Part shown: positions 13,076-25,155 of the stretch, one piece after another | Numbering within the stretch: the first letter of the stretch is position 1 | Layout of the letters: each line of letters opens with the position of its first letter | Assembly (NCBI GenBank): GCA_029962745.1 | Contig: CM057156.1 | Span: forward strand, 28,214,731-28,278,730 | DNA: 64,000 bases | Source of the DNA: Echinometra lucunter | Lineage: Eukaryota > Echinodermata > Echinoidea > Camarodonta > Echinometridae | Direction of reading: 5' to 3' | Program-made: the position numbers and the translations under genes | The notes under the pieces: generated by a model | Seen by the model: only the letters and a program-made list of their open reading frames with translations | The model's database searches: none | Told to the model about the DNA's origin: nothing

Positions 13076-15103
13076 ACAATTTTGTGAATTCGGAAAGGAA
13101 AGGCCGCACGCCTGTAAATAGATCCGTTCATTTTCAGAGATTCCTCCAACCCGTATCAAAGATGACATCATAGTTGAAAAAATATTCATATAAAATCAAT
13201 GATACATACTTGAACACTTTGTTTCATATGTGCATAGAGAGGGATAATTACTGGCTTAGATCAGTCCCATGAGAGAGCAGCAGTTGGTCCTAGGTGGATT
13301 TTAAGGGGACTATAATTAGAGTGGCAAAAAGCCTTACAACCACTGGAGCTTTGACAAAGTTTTTGTTAGTCTGAGTTTCAGCCCCTCTACCGAGAAAAAA
13401 TGCTGAAAAACACCCCTTCATATTTTCAGCAATTAAAAAATATTGTAAGGAAATTTTGAAGACAAAAGTTTGAATGGTGCCATTATAAGCACTTGTTTTT
13501 CATGATTTTATCAAATTTCATTTTTAACACAGGAACCTATAGGGAAATATTTACAGGCGTGCGACCGAAAGAGAAACCGATACTTTTTTTGCAACTGCAC
13601 ACAATAGATGGCGCTATGAAATACTAGTCTACAATCCATATCGTGTAGACCTAGTCCTTAGGCCTATGTACACTCGCAAAGAATTTCATATTGACTGAGA
13701 GGTCTAAAAACTTGAGGGGGACAGACTGAAAGTTTCTTACAAGCCAACAAAAAGCAAAGAAAGACAGACAGATAGAAACAATCAATCAAACAAAGAGGTC
13801 CTCAGTTTTTTTCTTGCTATCCTGATTTTTTTCCTCTTTTCCTCCAATCTGACAAGCAAAAACAAACAAACAGGCAAAACCTTTTCATATTCTCATTAAA
13901 ATATAATAAAGAATGCTTCAGTGCTATGTTTACTCAGACCATAAAACTTCTTATGAAGGAGGTTCCCAACGTATGCCCGACGTTTTGCAGTTCCGAACAC
14001 AATGAACCCTGTCTGATAACGCAAAGTGAAACATTCCTATGTTTCGACTTATCTGATATCTGTATCCTATATTGGCTTAATATAATAAGAGGCGAGACTA
14101 TTCAAAGCTATCACATTCTTCAATGAAGTAAAGCGCATATCACATTATCAAGTCACTATGCGCTTAGTGCATTCAAGGAATAAATCCAACCAGGTACCCA
14201 CTTACTATACCCGAGTCAAGTGCGGCAAATGTGGCCTGTAGGCAGGGATTCGAACCCCATACCCTGTGTGTAACAGTCTGGAAACTTATCCACTGGACCA
14301 CATCACCTTCAGTACATCATCACCCTCCTTGTAATGTATTTTGAAATGAATCCTTTTCACTTATAGAAATAGACATGTATTTGCTCTTGTTACAAAGCCA
14401 CATGCGTATCTTTAAAAAAAAAATTAACATTATGTTTGAAAAGCAACGAATTCCCCGTCACTATACGAGGCCTGAATAGGGGACATCGGATTGATAAAAC
14501 AAACTATAATGATATTTTGCAAGTCTGTACGGCATTCAAACAAAACTTAAAACTGAAAAAAGGGAAAATTTAGCCAGTTTCAGCTAGGATCCCTGATCAT
14601 TTTAAACGCTCGATTTTTTTTTAAAAGTAAAACTTATTACACCAACGAAGATAACACGTGAAATTATTAAATTTACGCACTTTTATCTCTGGGTGCATTT
14701 GCCAGACATCCGTCAAAATCAAAGACAACAAAAAGAGAAGTTTGCCTTTCATATTCAAATTCCTAAAATTTTCATTTCCCCCAACGGATGGATGAAGTCA
14801 GTGAGATAGCATACATTAATGTTTTAAGGTGTTATTCCCGCAGTAGGAAATCCATTCAGGTCGGACGTGATCTTAGTACAGCAAATTTTCGTTTTTGCTT
14901 GGATTGGATGTGAGTCAAGTAACTCATTTTTTTTCTTAGTGACATACATATTGAAGAAGAATGAGGAAAGAAAATTAAGGAGAGACGCGGGGGGGGGGGA
15001 GCGAAGTGGCAAAAGTAGGGAGAGGGCATTAATCCCTAATCAAGCGGTGCAAAGATAAAAGAAAGGGGGAAAATGAAAGAAAGAAAAAAGAAGAGAGAAG
15101 GAG

Positions 15104-15156
<53 letters not shown>

Positions 15157-16420
15157 GAGAGAAAGAGAGAATATGCACGGGGGAGGGGGAACTGGGGCGG
15201 ATCCAGGGGTGGCCGAATTGGCCGCGGCCCCCCCCCCCCCCCCCCCCTTTGAAAAGGAGAAAAGGCAAAATTTGGGGGTAAAATGCACGTGAAAATGCAG
15301 AGGACCCCTTTTTTTCGGGTTAACCAGACACCTGAAAAAGCCAACCGGCTACTTCCCCCCCTTTGAAAAAATCTGGATTCAGTCCTGAATCTTTAAAGAC
15401 GATATTGCATCCCTATCCATATATTACCTCTCCCTACGTGAAAACTAAATATCTTGATAAGTAGATGCGCGATTGGCCTGTAAAATCATGTCGATTCCTG
15501 TATGACCATAAGATTTGAAATTATGATGGCTGCATAAGCCAAGTCAACACTTTTTTTTTGGAAAGGAGACAAAGTTAAGCAATCCCTTTAAGATGGTACG
15601 ACGAGTGCCCCTTGACTGTTGAATGGCTGAACCCATGTTACGCTATACTAGTGCATGGACAGAGAAAGATAAAGGAAAGATAGATAGAAAGGATGAGAAA
15701 AGCAAGAAATTGAAAAGAGAAAAAGAAGGAAAAATAGAGACTGGAATAGAAAGGGTAACAAGTAAGACATGTAGAAAGTGAAGATAGGCAGATCTAAGAA
15801 ACAGTCAATTAAAAAAGACGAATTGATAAAATAAGACAGGAAAGAACAGGGGAAAGTGAAATAGAGGGAGTGAGAGAGTGAGAGAGAGAGAGAGACAGAC
15901 AGAGAGACAGAGACAGAGAGACAGAGAAAGTGAAAGAAGGAGAGGGTTGGAGAAGTGATCGGAAGAAGGGACGACCTTTAGAATCAGTATCGCTCTCTGG
16001 AGGGATCCATCACGCACTTTCGAGTACGTCGTTTACCCAAATTATTCTTGGATAACCTCTTCGGAAATGAAATCATGGTTATCTTTTCTTTCTACCGTTT
16101 GTCACCAGTTGATCATACCGGAAAGAAATGCTTATCATGATGTGACAGGGTTTAATGGGGGTGTGTAAAGGGCACATGCGGTTATCTAGCCTGTCAAGAA
16201 CTGTCATTTATTAAGAAGTAACCTTTTATTATCCGCCTGACAGTTTGAAGAGGGAACTCGTTGTAAAGAGCCAGAGTTCGTGACAAATATCATGATATCT
16301 TTAAACCGAATAAGGTGCTCGAGATGTTCAGTGAGCATCATAACCCTGTTCTGAATTTTTCCTGAGAATCACTATATGGTAAACATGATCTTATTCAGCT
16401 TAGTTTAAGGTCGTTGAAGA
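13076..16420. other. No gene seen apart from one SINE
   Basis: Holds the SINE at 14150-14315, GA tracts at 15113-15170 and 15871-15935, and a C-run at 15229. Nothing else supported. Confidence 0.55.
14150..14315 (-). mobile_element. tRNA-derived SINE
   Basis: Minus strand: TGGTCCAGTGGATAAG (A box) and GGGGTTCGAATCCCTGCC (B box) separated as in tRNA genes, then a tail GTACCTGGTTGGATTTATTC. The same tail recurs at 39128-39168. Confidence 0.65.
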
Positions 16421-16805
16421 GCACCGAAGTGATGACGTCACAAAAAACTTTTTTGGAATTTCAGAATTTCGGATACCATGTCTCGATGGAGCATGATGAA
16501 AAACATCCATGGCCCAAATTTTATGGGAATCAGCTCATGGGGACCCAATATGAGGCCACATGAATACCTACCTAGCCCCACTGAAATCAATGTAAATTGG
16601 CCTGGTTCTAAACAAGTTATGAACCAGGCCAATTTACACTGATTTCAATGGGGATATTCGGGCATTCATGTGGCCATACCTTGGACCACTGTGAAACGAT
16701 TCACGTCAAATTTGGTGTGTGGAGGTTTTTCATCATGCTCTACCGGAATATAGTCATGAAAATGCTCAAATGAAAAAAAAAAATTATGACGTCACACTTC
16801 GGTAC
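16421..16805. mobile_element. 385-bp fold-back MITE with TGACGTCA in both ends
   Basis: Ends GCACCGAAGTGATGACGTCA and TGACGTCACACTTCGGTAC are inverted. At the centre 16576-16608 and 16621-16653 form a 33-bp stem with two mismatches and a 12-base loop (TAAATTGGCCTGGTTC / GAACCAGGCCAATTTA). TGACGTCA is the palindromic CREB/ATF site, present once at each end. Confidence 0.85.
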
Positions 16806-17394
16806 TATTGCCACCAATTTTGTGAAAAATAACGACAGTAACAAAATAATGAGATTTATGTAGTGCAGTTTAGACTTAAACAATCAATAAGTGCCCTAAA
16901 ACGATGACAGTACTTTAACTCCTTTCACACCGGATCATGATATTTTCACAAGGTTTGGAGTAATCTTTGCATGAACTGGTGCTGATATCTTGTAATGCAG
17001 GAAATTGCCATGTTGAACGTATTTCGCATAAACTTTTAAATGTATGAGTATGTTTTAAAATCAGAAAAGAAATTCAAAATAAGACAGCCTATTGCGAAAT
17101 GTCATAAGATGTTACTAATCTAACGCTGTCACTAGCTGCTGCTGCTATTACTACTACTTATACTCCTGATATTCCTACTACTACTCATGGCGTACGCAGC
17201 GGCGGAGGGGGGGGGGGGGCATTTTTTACTGAAAATTTTCACAAAATTCACCAAAAGTGTGCACCAAATCCTTCAATTTCACTTTTTGCAAAAGCACCCC
17301 TATGACAAGCTCGGTCGCTTCACTCCCTCGCTTTCGAGTTTCTTCGAAAATTTTTGTGTCTTGCCCCCCCCCAGGAAAAAAATTCTGCGTATGG

Positions 17395-17408
17395 CCCTGC
17401 TGCTGCTG

Positions 17409-17505
<97 letters not shown>

Positions 17506-17528
17506 TACTACTACTACTACTACTACTA

Positions 17529-17624
<96 letters not shown>

Positions 17625-17650
17625 CACCACCACCACCAACACCACCACTA
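17395..17650. repeat. Long CTA/ACT trinucleotide tract
   Basis: About 220 bp of nearly pure CTA repeats passing into CAC/ACC repeats. Apparent poly-Leu/Tyr/Thr reading frames here are artefacts of the repeat. Confidence 0.95.
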
Positions 17651-17773
17651 CCCCTATCATCACCTTCACAACACCATGATCACAAAGGTGAACATGCCTG
17701 CAATTATTTGATAAGGAGGGAGGGGAGAAAATTAAAGCAACCCACCCCTCCGTGATTGGGGTGATGTTTGTTA

Positions 17774-18095
17774 TTCCGAAGGTTCGTTATTTCGAGACAC
17801 GTAAATTGCATATACCTAGATGTTCGTTAGTCCGAAAATGAAATAAGGTTCATTAGTCGGAAAATAACTAACGAACTAACGAACCTTCGGAATAACGAAC
17901 CTTATTTCGTTTTCGGATTAACGAACATTCGGAATAACGAACCTTTTTTCATTTTCGAATTAACGAATCCTCGGAATAACGAACCTTATTTCTTTTTCGG
18001 ACTAACGAATCTTCGGAAAAACGAACCTTCGGATTAACGAACCTTCGGAATAACGAACCTTCGGAATAAACGAACCTTCGGAATAACGAACTGTA
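17774..18095. repeat. Minisatellite of TTCGGAATAACGAACC with an inverted arm
   Basis: At least eight imperfect copies of TTCGGAATAACGAACC read on the + strand (17880-18095), preceded by the reverse form CCGAAGGTTCGTTATTTCG and GGTTCATTAGTCGG (17775-17860). The two arms can pair into a cruciform. Confidence 0.85.
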
Positions 18096-19325
18096 ACCCG
18101 TGATTGAATACCGGGCATGCCGGGACCCTAACTGAAAAGTTACTGGGCAAGACTCGTCTGGAATATTCGTGATTCAGCTATATACGTTCATAAATTTGTC
18201 CCGAATTCCAAGGAAGCCACGTCACTGGTAAACACCAGGTAGTTTATAACTGAAAAGTCAGAGGTGGAGAATGAAAGTATTTTCTCTTTTCCTTTTTTTT
18301 CCTCTCTCTCTCTCTCTCTCCCCCATGAGAGACAGGCACTTCGACCTCTGTTTCATTCGGGTGTACTGTCAGTGTGCCCTTGAATGGTACAAAACATGCA
18401 CATCAATTTATTTCGGGCAGGGAATGCGTGGTTTATCACCTCCACGTCAAGTGGAGTGATGAATGATTTCGCCTCTTGTCTTGTTTTCACCAGGGCGTAG
18501 CCAGGAGGTGGGGGTCGAAACGCCCCCTCAGAAACAGTGAGATCGGTGACATTCATGCATCATGGAAAATTAGTGCCGAAAAGTTTTTACATGCGGCAGG
18601 ATAAAACGACGTTTCTTGCCAATGAGGTTATAGATAATCTCGTGAGGGTTTTCTAATCAGGTACCAGGGCGTAGCCAAAGTTGGGGGGGGGGGGTCCTCC
18701 ACTATTGCCATCACTTTTATCCGAAGTGTTCAAATTTATTGAAAACACATTTTCTCTGGTTCTGGGGCTGTCCCCTTGCTTACAAGGCTGGTCACCCCTT
18801 TGAGATTTAGTACCTTATTTTTGACAGTGTGTTATTAATCGTCGCATCCTAATCCCATTTTGATTGAATCATGGCCTTGCCTCTCATGGCATGCAGTATG
18901 TTTGCGGGGTCGGGTCCGCCAACATTCTCTTTCTCATGACACCCTGAACCTTTAAGTGATTCCGCTTCCGGCATTTTCCGAAACCCCTGTTGATGACGAC
19001 GTCGGGGAGACAGGGCGAGCTCTGGCAAACAATCAAAAAGTCGGACAGAAGAGGAGACAGTTGTGTAATCCTTGGAAGGTCGTCGGAATCGTGTCCAGGG
19101 AGCTCCTGATTTCTGGATCTCGTCAATAGAAGTGTCAAATATTTCAATAAACAATCCAAGTGACATCCGTGACCCGATGCGTCGACAGCGGACGGACGGA
19201 GAGACTTAGCTCCGAAGAGAGTCAAGTGCGCTTCGACTACATTCACAGAGACAACGTCATATATTCGGAGTGCTCATACTTTCGGCGGGTTAATCGATAA
19301 TAACAAGAAGAATTTCGCTCATCGG
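18096..19325. other. Upstream region of the ADAMTS gene
   Basis: Two short GGCGTAGCCA-type element starts with poly-G (18492, 18668). The last ~450 bp before exon 1 is richer in GC and CpG and probably holds the 5' UTR and promoter. I could not define a TATA box or start site. Confidence 0.4.
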
Positions 19326-19515
19326 ATGAGCTTTCTTGGGATGCGGGGTGCCGGATCGTCACACCATTGCCTCAGCATGGGATCGCTTCACACGTCGACC
19401 CAGTTCCAATTTTCTCTCACTTACCGATGTCTTGTGATGTTGACTTTGAAATTCCTACTCATTTTGTACTACGTCCAGTTTTCTCACGCTCTGACTGAAT
19501 ATCAACAACATTACG
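19326..19515 (+). CDS. ADAMTS7/12: ADAMTS exon 1: start and signal peptide
   Basis: Ends in phase 1 at a GTAAGG donor. The hydrophobic run [17 protein letters not shown] is the signal peptide core. Four in-frame ATGs exist (19326, 19341, 19377, 19437). The one at 19377 has the best context (A at -3, G at +4), so translation may start there, giving a shorter leader. The 5' UTR and promoter are not defined. Confidence 0.75.
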
Positions 19516-22500
19516 GTAAGGAATGAAAATGTGAATGACTCAACACCATTCTTTCTAAACGTTACGCTTTCCCGTCTGTTTTGTAGCACTGCCATTCCTT
19601 AATACTCTTATGCTATCCGATATACTACAATTTTAAAGTTATATTTTAGTTTTAAAACACCCCCCAGGTTCTACGGTATTTAACGCAAACGTGAAAACGG
19701 TAATCATCGTAAATGGAAATGATCACCTTGTATAACTAGCTTTGAATATATATGTGATGTAACAGATTATTTCATAACTTAGCAAAAGCTTTTCTCTGAC
19801 AGAAATAATTGTATTTTTGTTATGCATCTAGCTGTTCAAATTTTACTCTCAATTTATTACCCGTTATTGCGAAGTTATTAAGTGTCTTGTTTTTGTTTGT
19901 GTGTTTTAGTTCGTTTATTCTTTTTTTTTTTTCTTTGTTCAGTTTCAAATACGGAATCCTGTCCCTGTCATTAAATTGGAATTAATTTTTTCATTACTTT
20001 GATAAACATATGGACTAATAGGTGAATCCTTTCCAATAAACAAATGTTTTCAATTTTTGTCGGTAGTGAATATACAAAATAGTCGCTCCCTCGGTCATGT
20101 CGGTTGTGTTTACATTACAACACTCTCCTTTGATGCCCTCTGTCTTCCAATCTTTCCATTTTTCATTCAGATTTCATTTTTCTCTTTTCGTCTCTTCTAT
20201 TTTCTTTATCTGTGTCATTCAATTACGCTGTTTCTGTCTCTTTTCTTCTCACATTTTCTCCTTCTTACTCTCACTCTCATTTTCACCTTCCTTTGCTACT
20301 AGTCCGTTTTCTGCGTCGGTCACTCAACTACTCCATCCCCCCCCCCCCCCTCTCTCTCTCTCTCCCTGGCCTCTCTCTCTCTCTTTCTCCCCTCTGATCT
20401 AGTGCTAAGATTGCCGATTTCACCTCTTCATCGTGCACTCATTTTAAGCTTCACCATATTATCTCTTTGTGTGATTCATCAAATACATTCAAAATATGTC
20501 TTGATTTCATATAAAGGTTCATCGTACATCGAAATCGTGTATCCACGCGTCGTACACAATGATGCCCAAAGTCGACATCGTCGTTCTCCATTTCCTTCCG
20601 AATCACATGGTCATAAAAACCTTCAGTACAAATTTACCACTACGAAAAACGACTTCCATTTGATTCTGACGTTGAACGAGGGTTTGATCTCGCCTGGCTT
20701 TGTTCTGGAGAGGCGATCGTCATCAAACGTTTCTTGGCTTCAACCAGCGTATGAACGTCATCGTCGTTGCTCGTATCATGGAGTGGTTCAAGGACATATA
20801 AATTCACAGGTTGCTGTCAACGTGTGTCAAGGATTGGTAAGCTTTGATTATATGTTATATCAATATTTTAACGAAGATACATGATAGAAAATGTATGCAA
20901 GTTTGAAATATTGCCCTTGTCATATATTAAATTCCACTATCGATGTCGATATACATGTAAACAACTCATTAAACCTCTGGATATCCGAGAATATATTCGG
21001 GTTATATCGTCAAACTGCCAATAATCATGATCACCGTTTGCTCCAGAAATTTTGAGACGTAGTAAAAATCATGAAAATTATTGTGATGGCCCTAGAAAAT
21101 TCATCAAGCTCGTATATACAATTAAAATTTAGGTTTTGTTGTTAGTGTAACTGTCACTGCTGTCGTTATGCGTTTAGATTTTCTTATCGATCATCATCAC
21201 AGTTATCAGTATTCATATGCAATGGATATTCATTCATTCGACTTGTTTAAATCTTGAGATTTTGTTTGTTTGTTTTTTTTTGTTGTTGTTGCTACCGTGC
21301 TCCTGGGCAGAGGGGTCTAATATCATTGGGAGAGGATGATTTCGTCATCGAACCCTTCAATGCATCGACATATGACAAGGTGGATGATGGCGATTCCCAT
21401 ATAATCTACAAACCGTCACTGACCAGAGGAAAGAAGAACTCTACTTCTAGTGGTGCCTTTTGTTCAGGAGCTGGTAAGCCGATTAAACCATTAGCAATAA
21501 AAGTTAACAATACAATTCTAAAACATATAGTTCGTTAGATGGTTGAGATGGGGTGATATTCAAAAGTGCAATTTATACTGGTGATTATGTTGCTTTCTCT
21601 TGTGAAAAAGTACAATGCACGGTGCAAAACACGGTAATTTTACCATCAAATTACACGGTCAAATTACCATGGTACTTTTTTCGAGGGCTTTTTCATTTAT
21701 GAAATGAAATGAATAGTTTTATAGGCCATTAGGTCAACATGGCCAATGTTACCTTTTCGGTGATCCCAGACTATAATGATTAAACTTACTCCTTTGTATT
21801 ACTAAAGACGACAGCAAAGACTGTTGAAAAATGAAAAGTTTAGGCAACTTTAATAGCCCTGTCCATCACCTTTTGAAATGCGCAAACGGTGCAGTGACGT
21901 CAATACGTCATTTAAACATGATTTCTACGGGGATGTATAACACTGTAATGACACGGACATTCTGATTTCATGCATATCTGTTGAACAAAAGTTTCTCTTG
22001 ACAACCAAGACATTTGCCGGAGGCTTCCGAACATAGCAACAACTAATGCATGCCAACTGAATTCCATCTATTGAGATGCTATGATACAAAGCAGATGAAC
22101 TGAACAGAATAGGTAGTAACCACGCGTACAGGAGAGTAACATATATAAATAAATGAAATACATTAAAATGACGGGTCTATTCCTCCTGAGTCTTTGTGAT
22201 CGTGTAGAGATTTCAAAATGAACAAATCTACTGCACGTATTTATCTCAAAATATTAAAAAGAAAATATCTGACTGAAAATGTAGGGAAGTTTCAAATATT
22301 GTCCTTGCCATATATTAAATTCCAGTATTGGTCTATATGCCTGCAAACAACTCATTAAATCTCTGGATATCCGAGGAAATATTCGGGCTCTATCGTCAAG
22401 TAGCCAATTACCATGATTACAGTTTGCTACAGAAATTTTGAGACTCCAGAAAATTCATCAAGCGCGTATATATGATCAAAATTTAGGTTTTATTGTTACT

Positions 22501-25117
22501 GTAAATTTGTTCCGTAATTGCTGTCGTTATGTTTTTATATTTTCTTATCGATCATTTGTTCGACTTGTATAAATCTTGGGACTATTGTTATTTGTTTGGC
22601 TATCGACTGCACGTGCCATCTGTATACAGCCTATAGTAGTTTATGGTTTATGTGTATCAGGGGAGCTACAGAATTTCCAGGGTTGATCTCATTCTGGGGG
22701 AGCGCATTCCACGATTACGTAACAGGATTATCTACAAGCGACCGCAAAGTCGCGTGCGACCTTGTATGACCCCTCACACTTGTGAAATATGACCTACCGT
22801 CCTTGTCCTCGTAAGGTCACAAATCGTTTATAGAAACTAGTCTCTACTCCCAGACCTGTTATGCGATATAGTAGTCAATACGGATAATTTCCAGCTGCAG
22901 GATGTGTTCTTGTGAAATCATTCCCATTAAAGGAAGCGTCTGGGAATTTTTTAATGAAATAAAAATCCTTTATTAAGATCTTTCTATTTCACTATATGAA
23001 AGGGAAAAGTGAAATTGGCGTATATTGATCTTTTTAATTTCACTTTCGTGTTATCAAAATTTTAAAAATCCATTTGATGACAAAATGTCCCAGTGACAGG
23101 AGAAAATTATCCATTTCTTTGCGTTATGAAAAAAGTTGATGTAGAATTTCGATGAAGTTTGTGTTTTCCCTGCACATGTGTTGACTATGTGTCTGATGCC
23201 TTGCTGAATCATCTATCTCTACACGACTGTATAGAAACCGGGGGCCGTTTCATGAAACCGTCAAAGTCTAACTTCTCGGTCATCCCATAGAAACGCGTGT
23301 TGTAGAGTTAAAGACATTCAGTCGTGGGCTTTCATGGGGAGTGGATCATGATTTGCTGACACCAGACTTTGTGAAAAGCACTGAAATTCCTTTAATAGAG
23401 CTACATTTCTGGAGCATAGCAAAACAAGCTGTCCCACCATAAACATTCTTCGGCCTACTTCGGGCATTCTCGGGCCAGGGAAAGTGAGATAATGACTTTG
23501 CTATATGGGGCAAAGGGTGGAATATACAGAGCATTAATAAGGTCTGTTGGTCATACATAAGTTGTTGCTAGCTTATCAATTGTCAAGAGAAACTTTTGTT
23601 CAAGAAGTCTGCATAAAATTATTAATAAACAGGTCTATTCCTATGACTAGTAACCACTGTTGCACTGCGGTTTGGGTGCTTTTTTTAATGGTAATTTCTA
23701 ACTGGGGGAGGGGCTTCAAGTATGCCTAACAAAAGATAATTTATGCACTGACATAGCAACGCACCTGGCTCATTGCACAAACCATTGAATCAGTTTTTGT
23801 TCTTCTTTGGAAGCCCCCCAGTTATGGCCGACATGAGTTACAGTGTTTTGAAACCGGATTCATCTATACTGCAGCACTCTTTGAAGGTGCGTGAAAGAAT
23901 TACGACGCCACTCGCTGACGCAACCCTATGAATGGTGCCTATACTGCCCTACTTTGACAAAAGGAAGCAAGTGACAAAAGTGACATTTCCTGTAAAAGAG
24001 CAAAATGTATCATCCATTTACACTGATGTCAATGGAAGACTGTGATGTCTTTTCTAACATATCTCTTAGCAGGATGAGTGTTCACGCATAAAATTTGGCC
24101 CACAGGAAGAGTACACTACGTAAAATATGAAAATATAAAAAACTCAAATTTGGTTTATATGTCACTTGCTTCCTTTTGTCAAAGTAGGGCAGCATAGTGT
24201 ACAACGCAAACGGGCACAAGTTTAGTATTCTTGTATTTTGTTGTTCAGTTCCGTCGCATGGCAACCCATCTCCAAAGACAGTTCGATCTCGGGTTCGAAA
24301 GTCTGTCAGCATGGAACGAACAGTCGAAGCCCTCGTGGTCGTCGACCATTCCATGATGGAATACCACAAGGATGAGGACATCGAGACCTATGTTCTGACG
24401 ATCATGAATCTGGTAGGTTTAAGATTTAATTTGATTCCCTTTTTAAAATATATACTCTTCAACTGGAATATTAGTAATATATAAAACGCTTAAATAAATA
24501 AACAATTCCCGAAATGTAAAGGAAATAACAAGGAATAATGATAACAATAAAGAAGTTTATCGCTAAAGTATAATGTTGTGAGTTTATATTTGGCTAGATA
24601 GGCCTATCATTGGAAAGATGGTGTCTCATCTAGCATGTAACAAAATATTCAAGGTTCAGGCAAATGGTAGCCGAGTATATGATTGTACAAACATGACAAG
24701 CATGACGAAATGAATTCTTCTGAAAGTTGGAGGAATGATATCTCACATGTAAACCCTTCAGTGAACGTATATATTTCTATTTGTTTCCAAACAGGTAAGC
24801 TGATCATGCTGATGAAATGAATTGTGTAGAGAAGAGTATAAGATAGAGAGAGAGAGAGAGAGAGAAATAATGATTATAGTGGTAATTATGATGATAATGA
24901 TGATATGATGGAGGTAAATAAGTAGGAGTATCAAGAACATCGATATCACTATCATCATTGCTTCCTTTCACTATTCACCAGTCTTCATCTGTTGCTTGAT
25001 TGTTGTCAGGTGGCGAAGTTTTACCGTGATCCCAGCATTGGCAACTTGGTGAATATTGCTCTCGTGCGACTGATCATGCTGGAAGATGAACAGGTGATTT
25101 ATACAATTCATGCTATT

Positions 25118-25155
<38 letters not shown>

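Noticed and set aside
14238..14315. Possible tRNA gene (A and B boxes on minus strand)
   Set aside because: The acceptor stem does not pair and the sequence continues into a SINE tail found elsewhere in the window.
17187..17755. Three long overlapping frames of poly-Leu, poly-Tyr and poly-Thr
   Set aside because: Products of the CTA repeat, which is open in several frames by nature.
18849..19246. Overlapping minus-strand frames of 105 and 120 codons upstream of ADAMTS
   Set aside because: GC-richer DNA near the gene start has fewer stops; two different frames are open at once and neither looks like a protein family.
20057..20402. Phe/Ser/Leu-rich frames before ADAMTS exon 2
   Set aside because: They fall on the long pyrimidine-rich tract preceding the acceptor.
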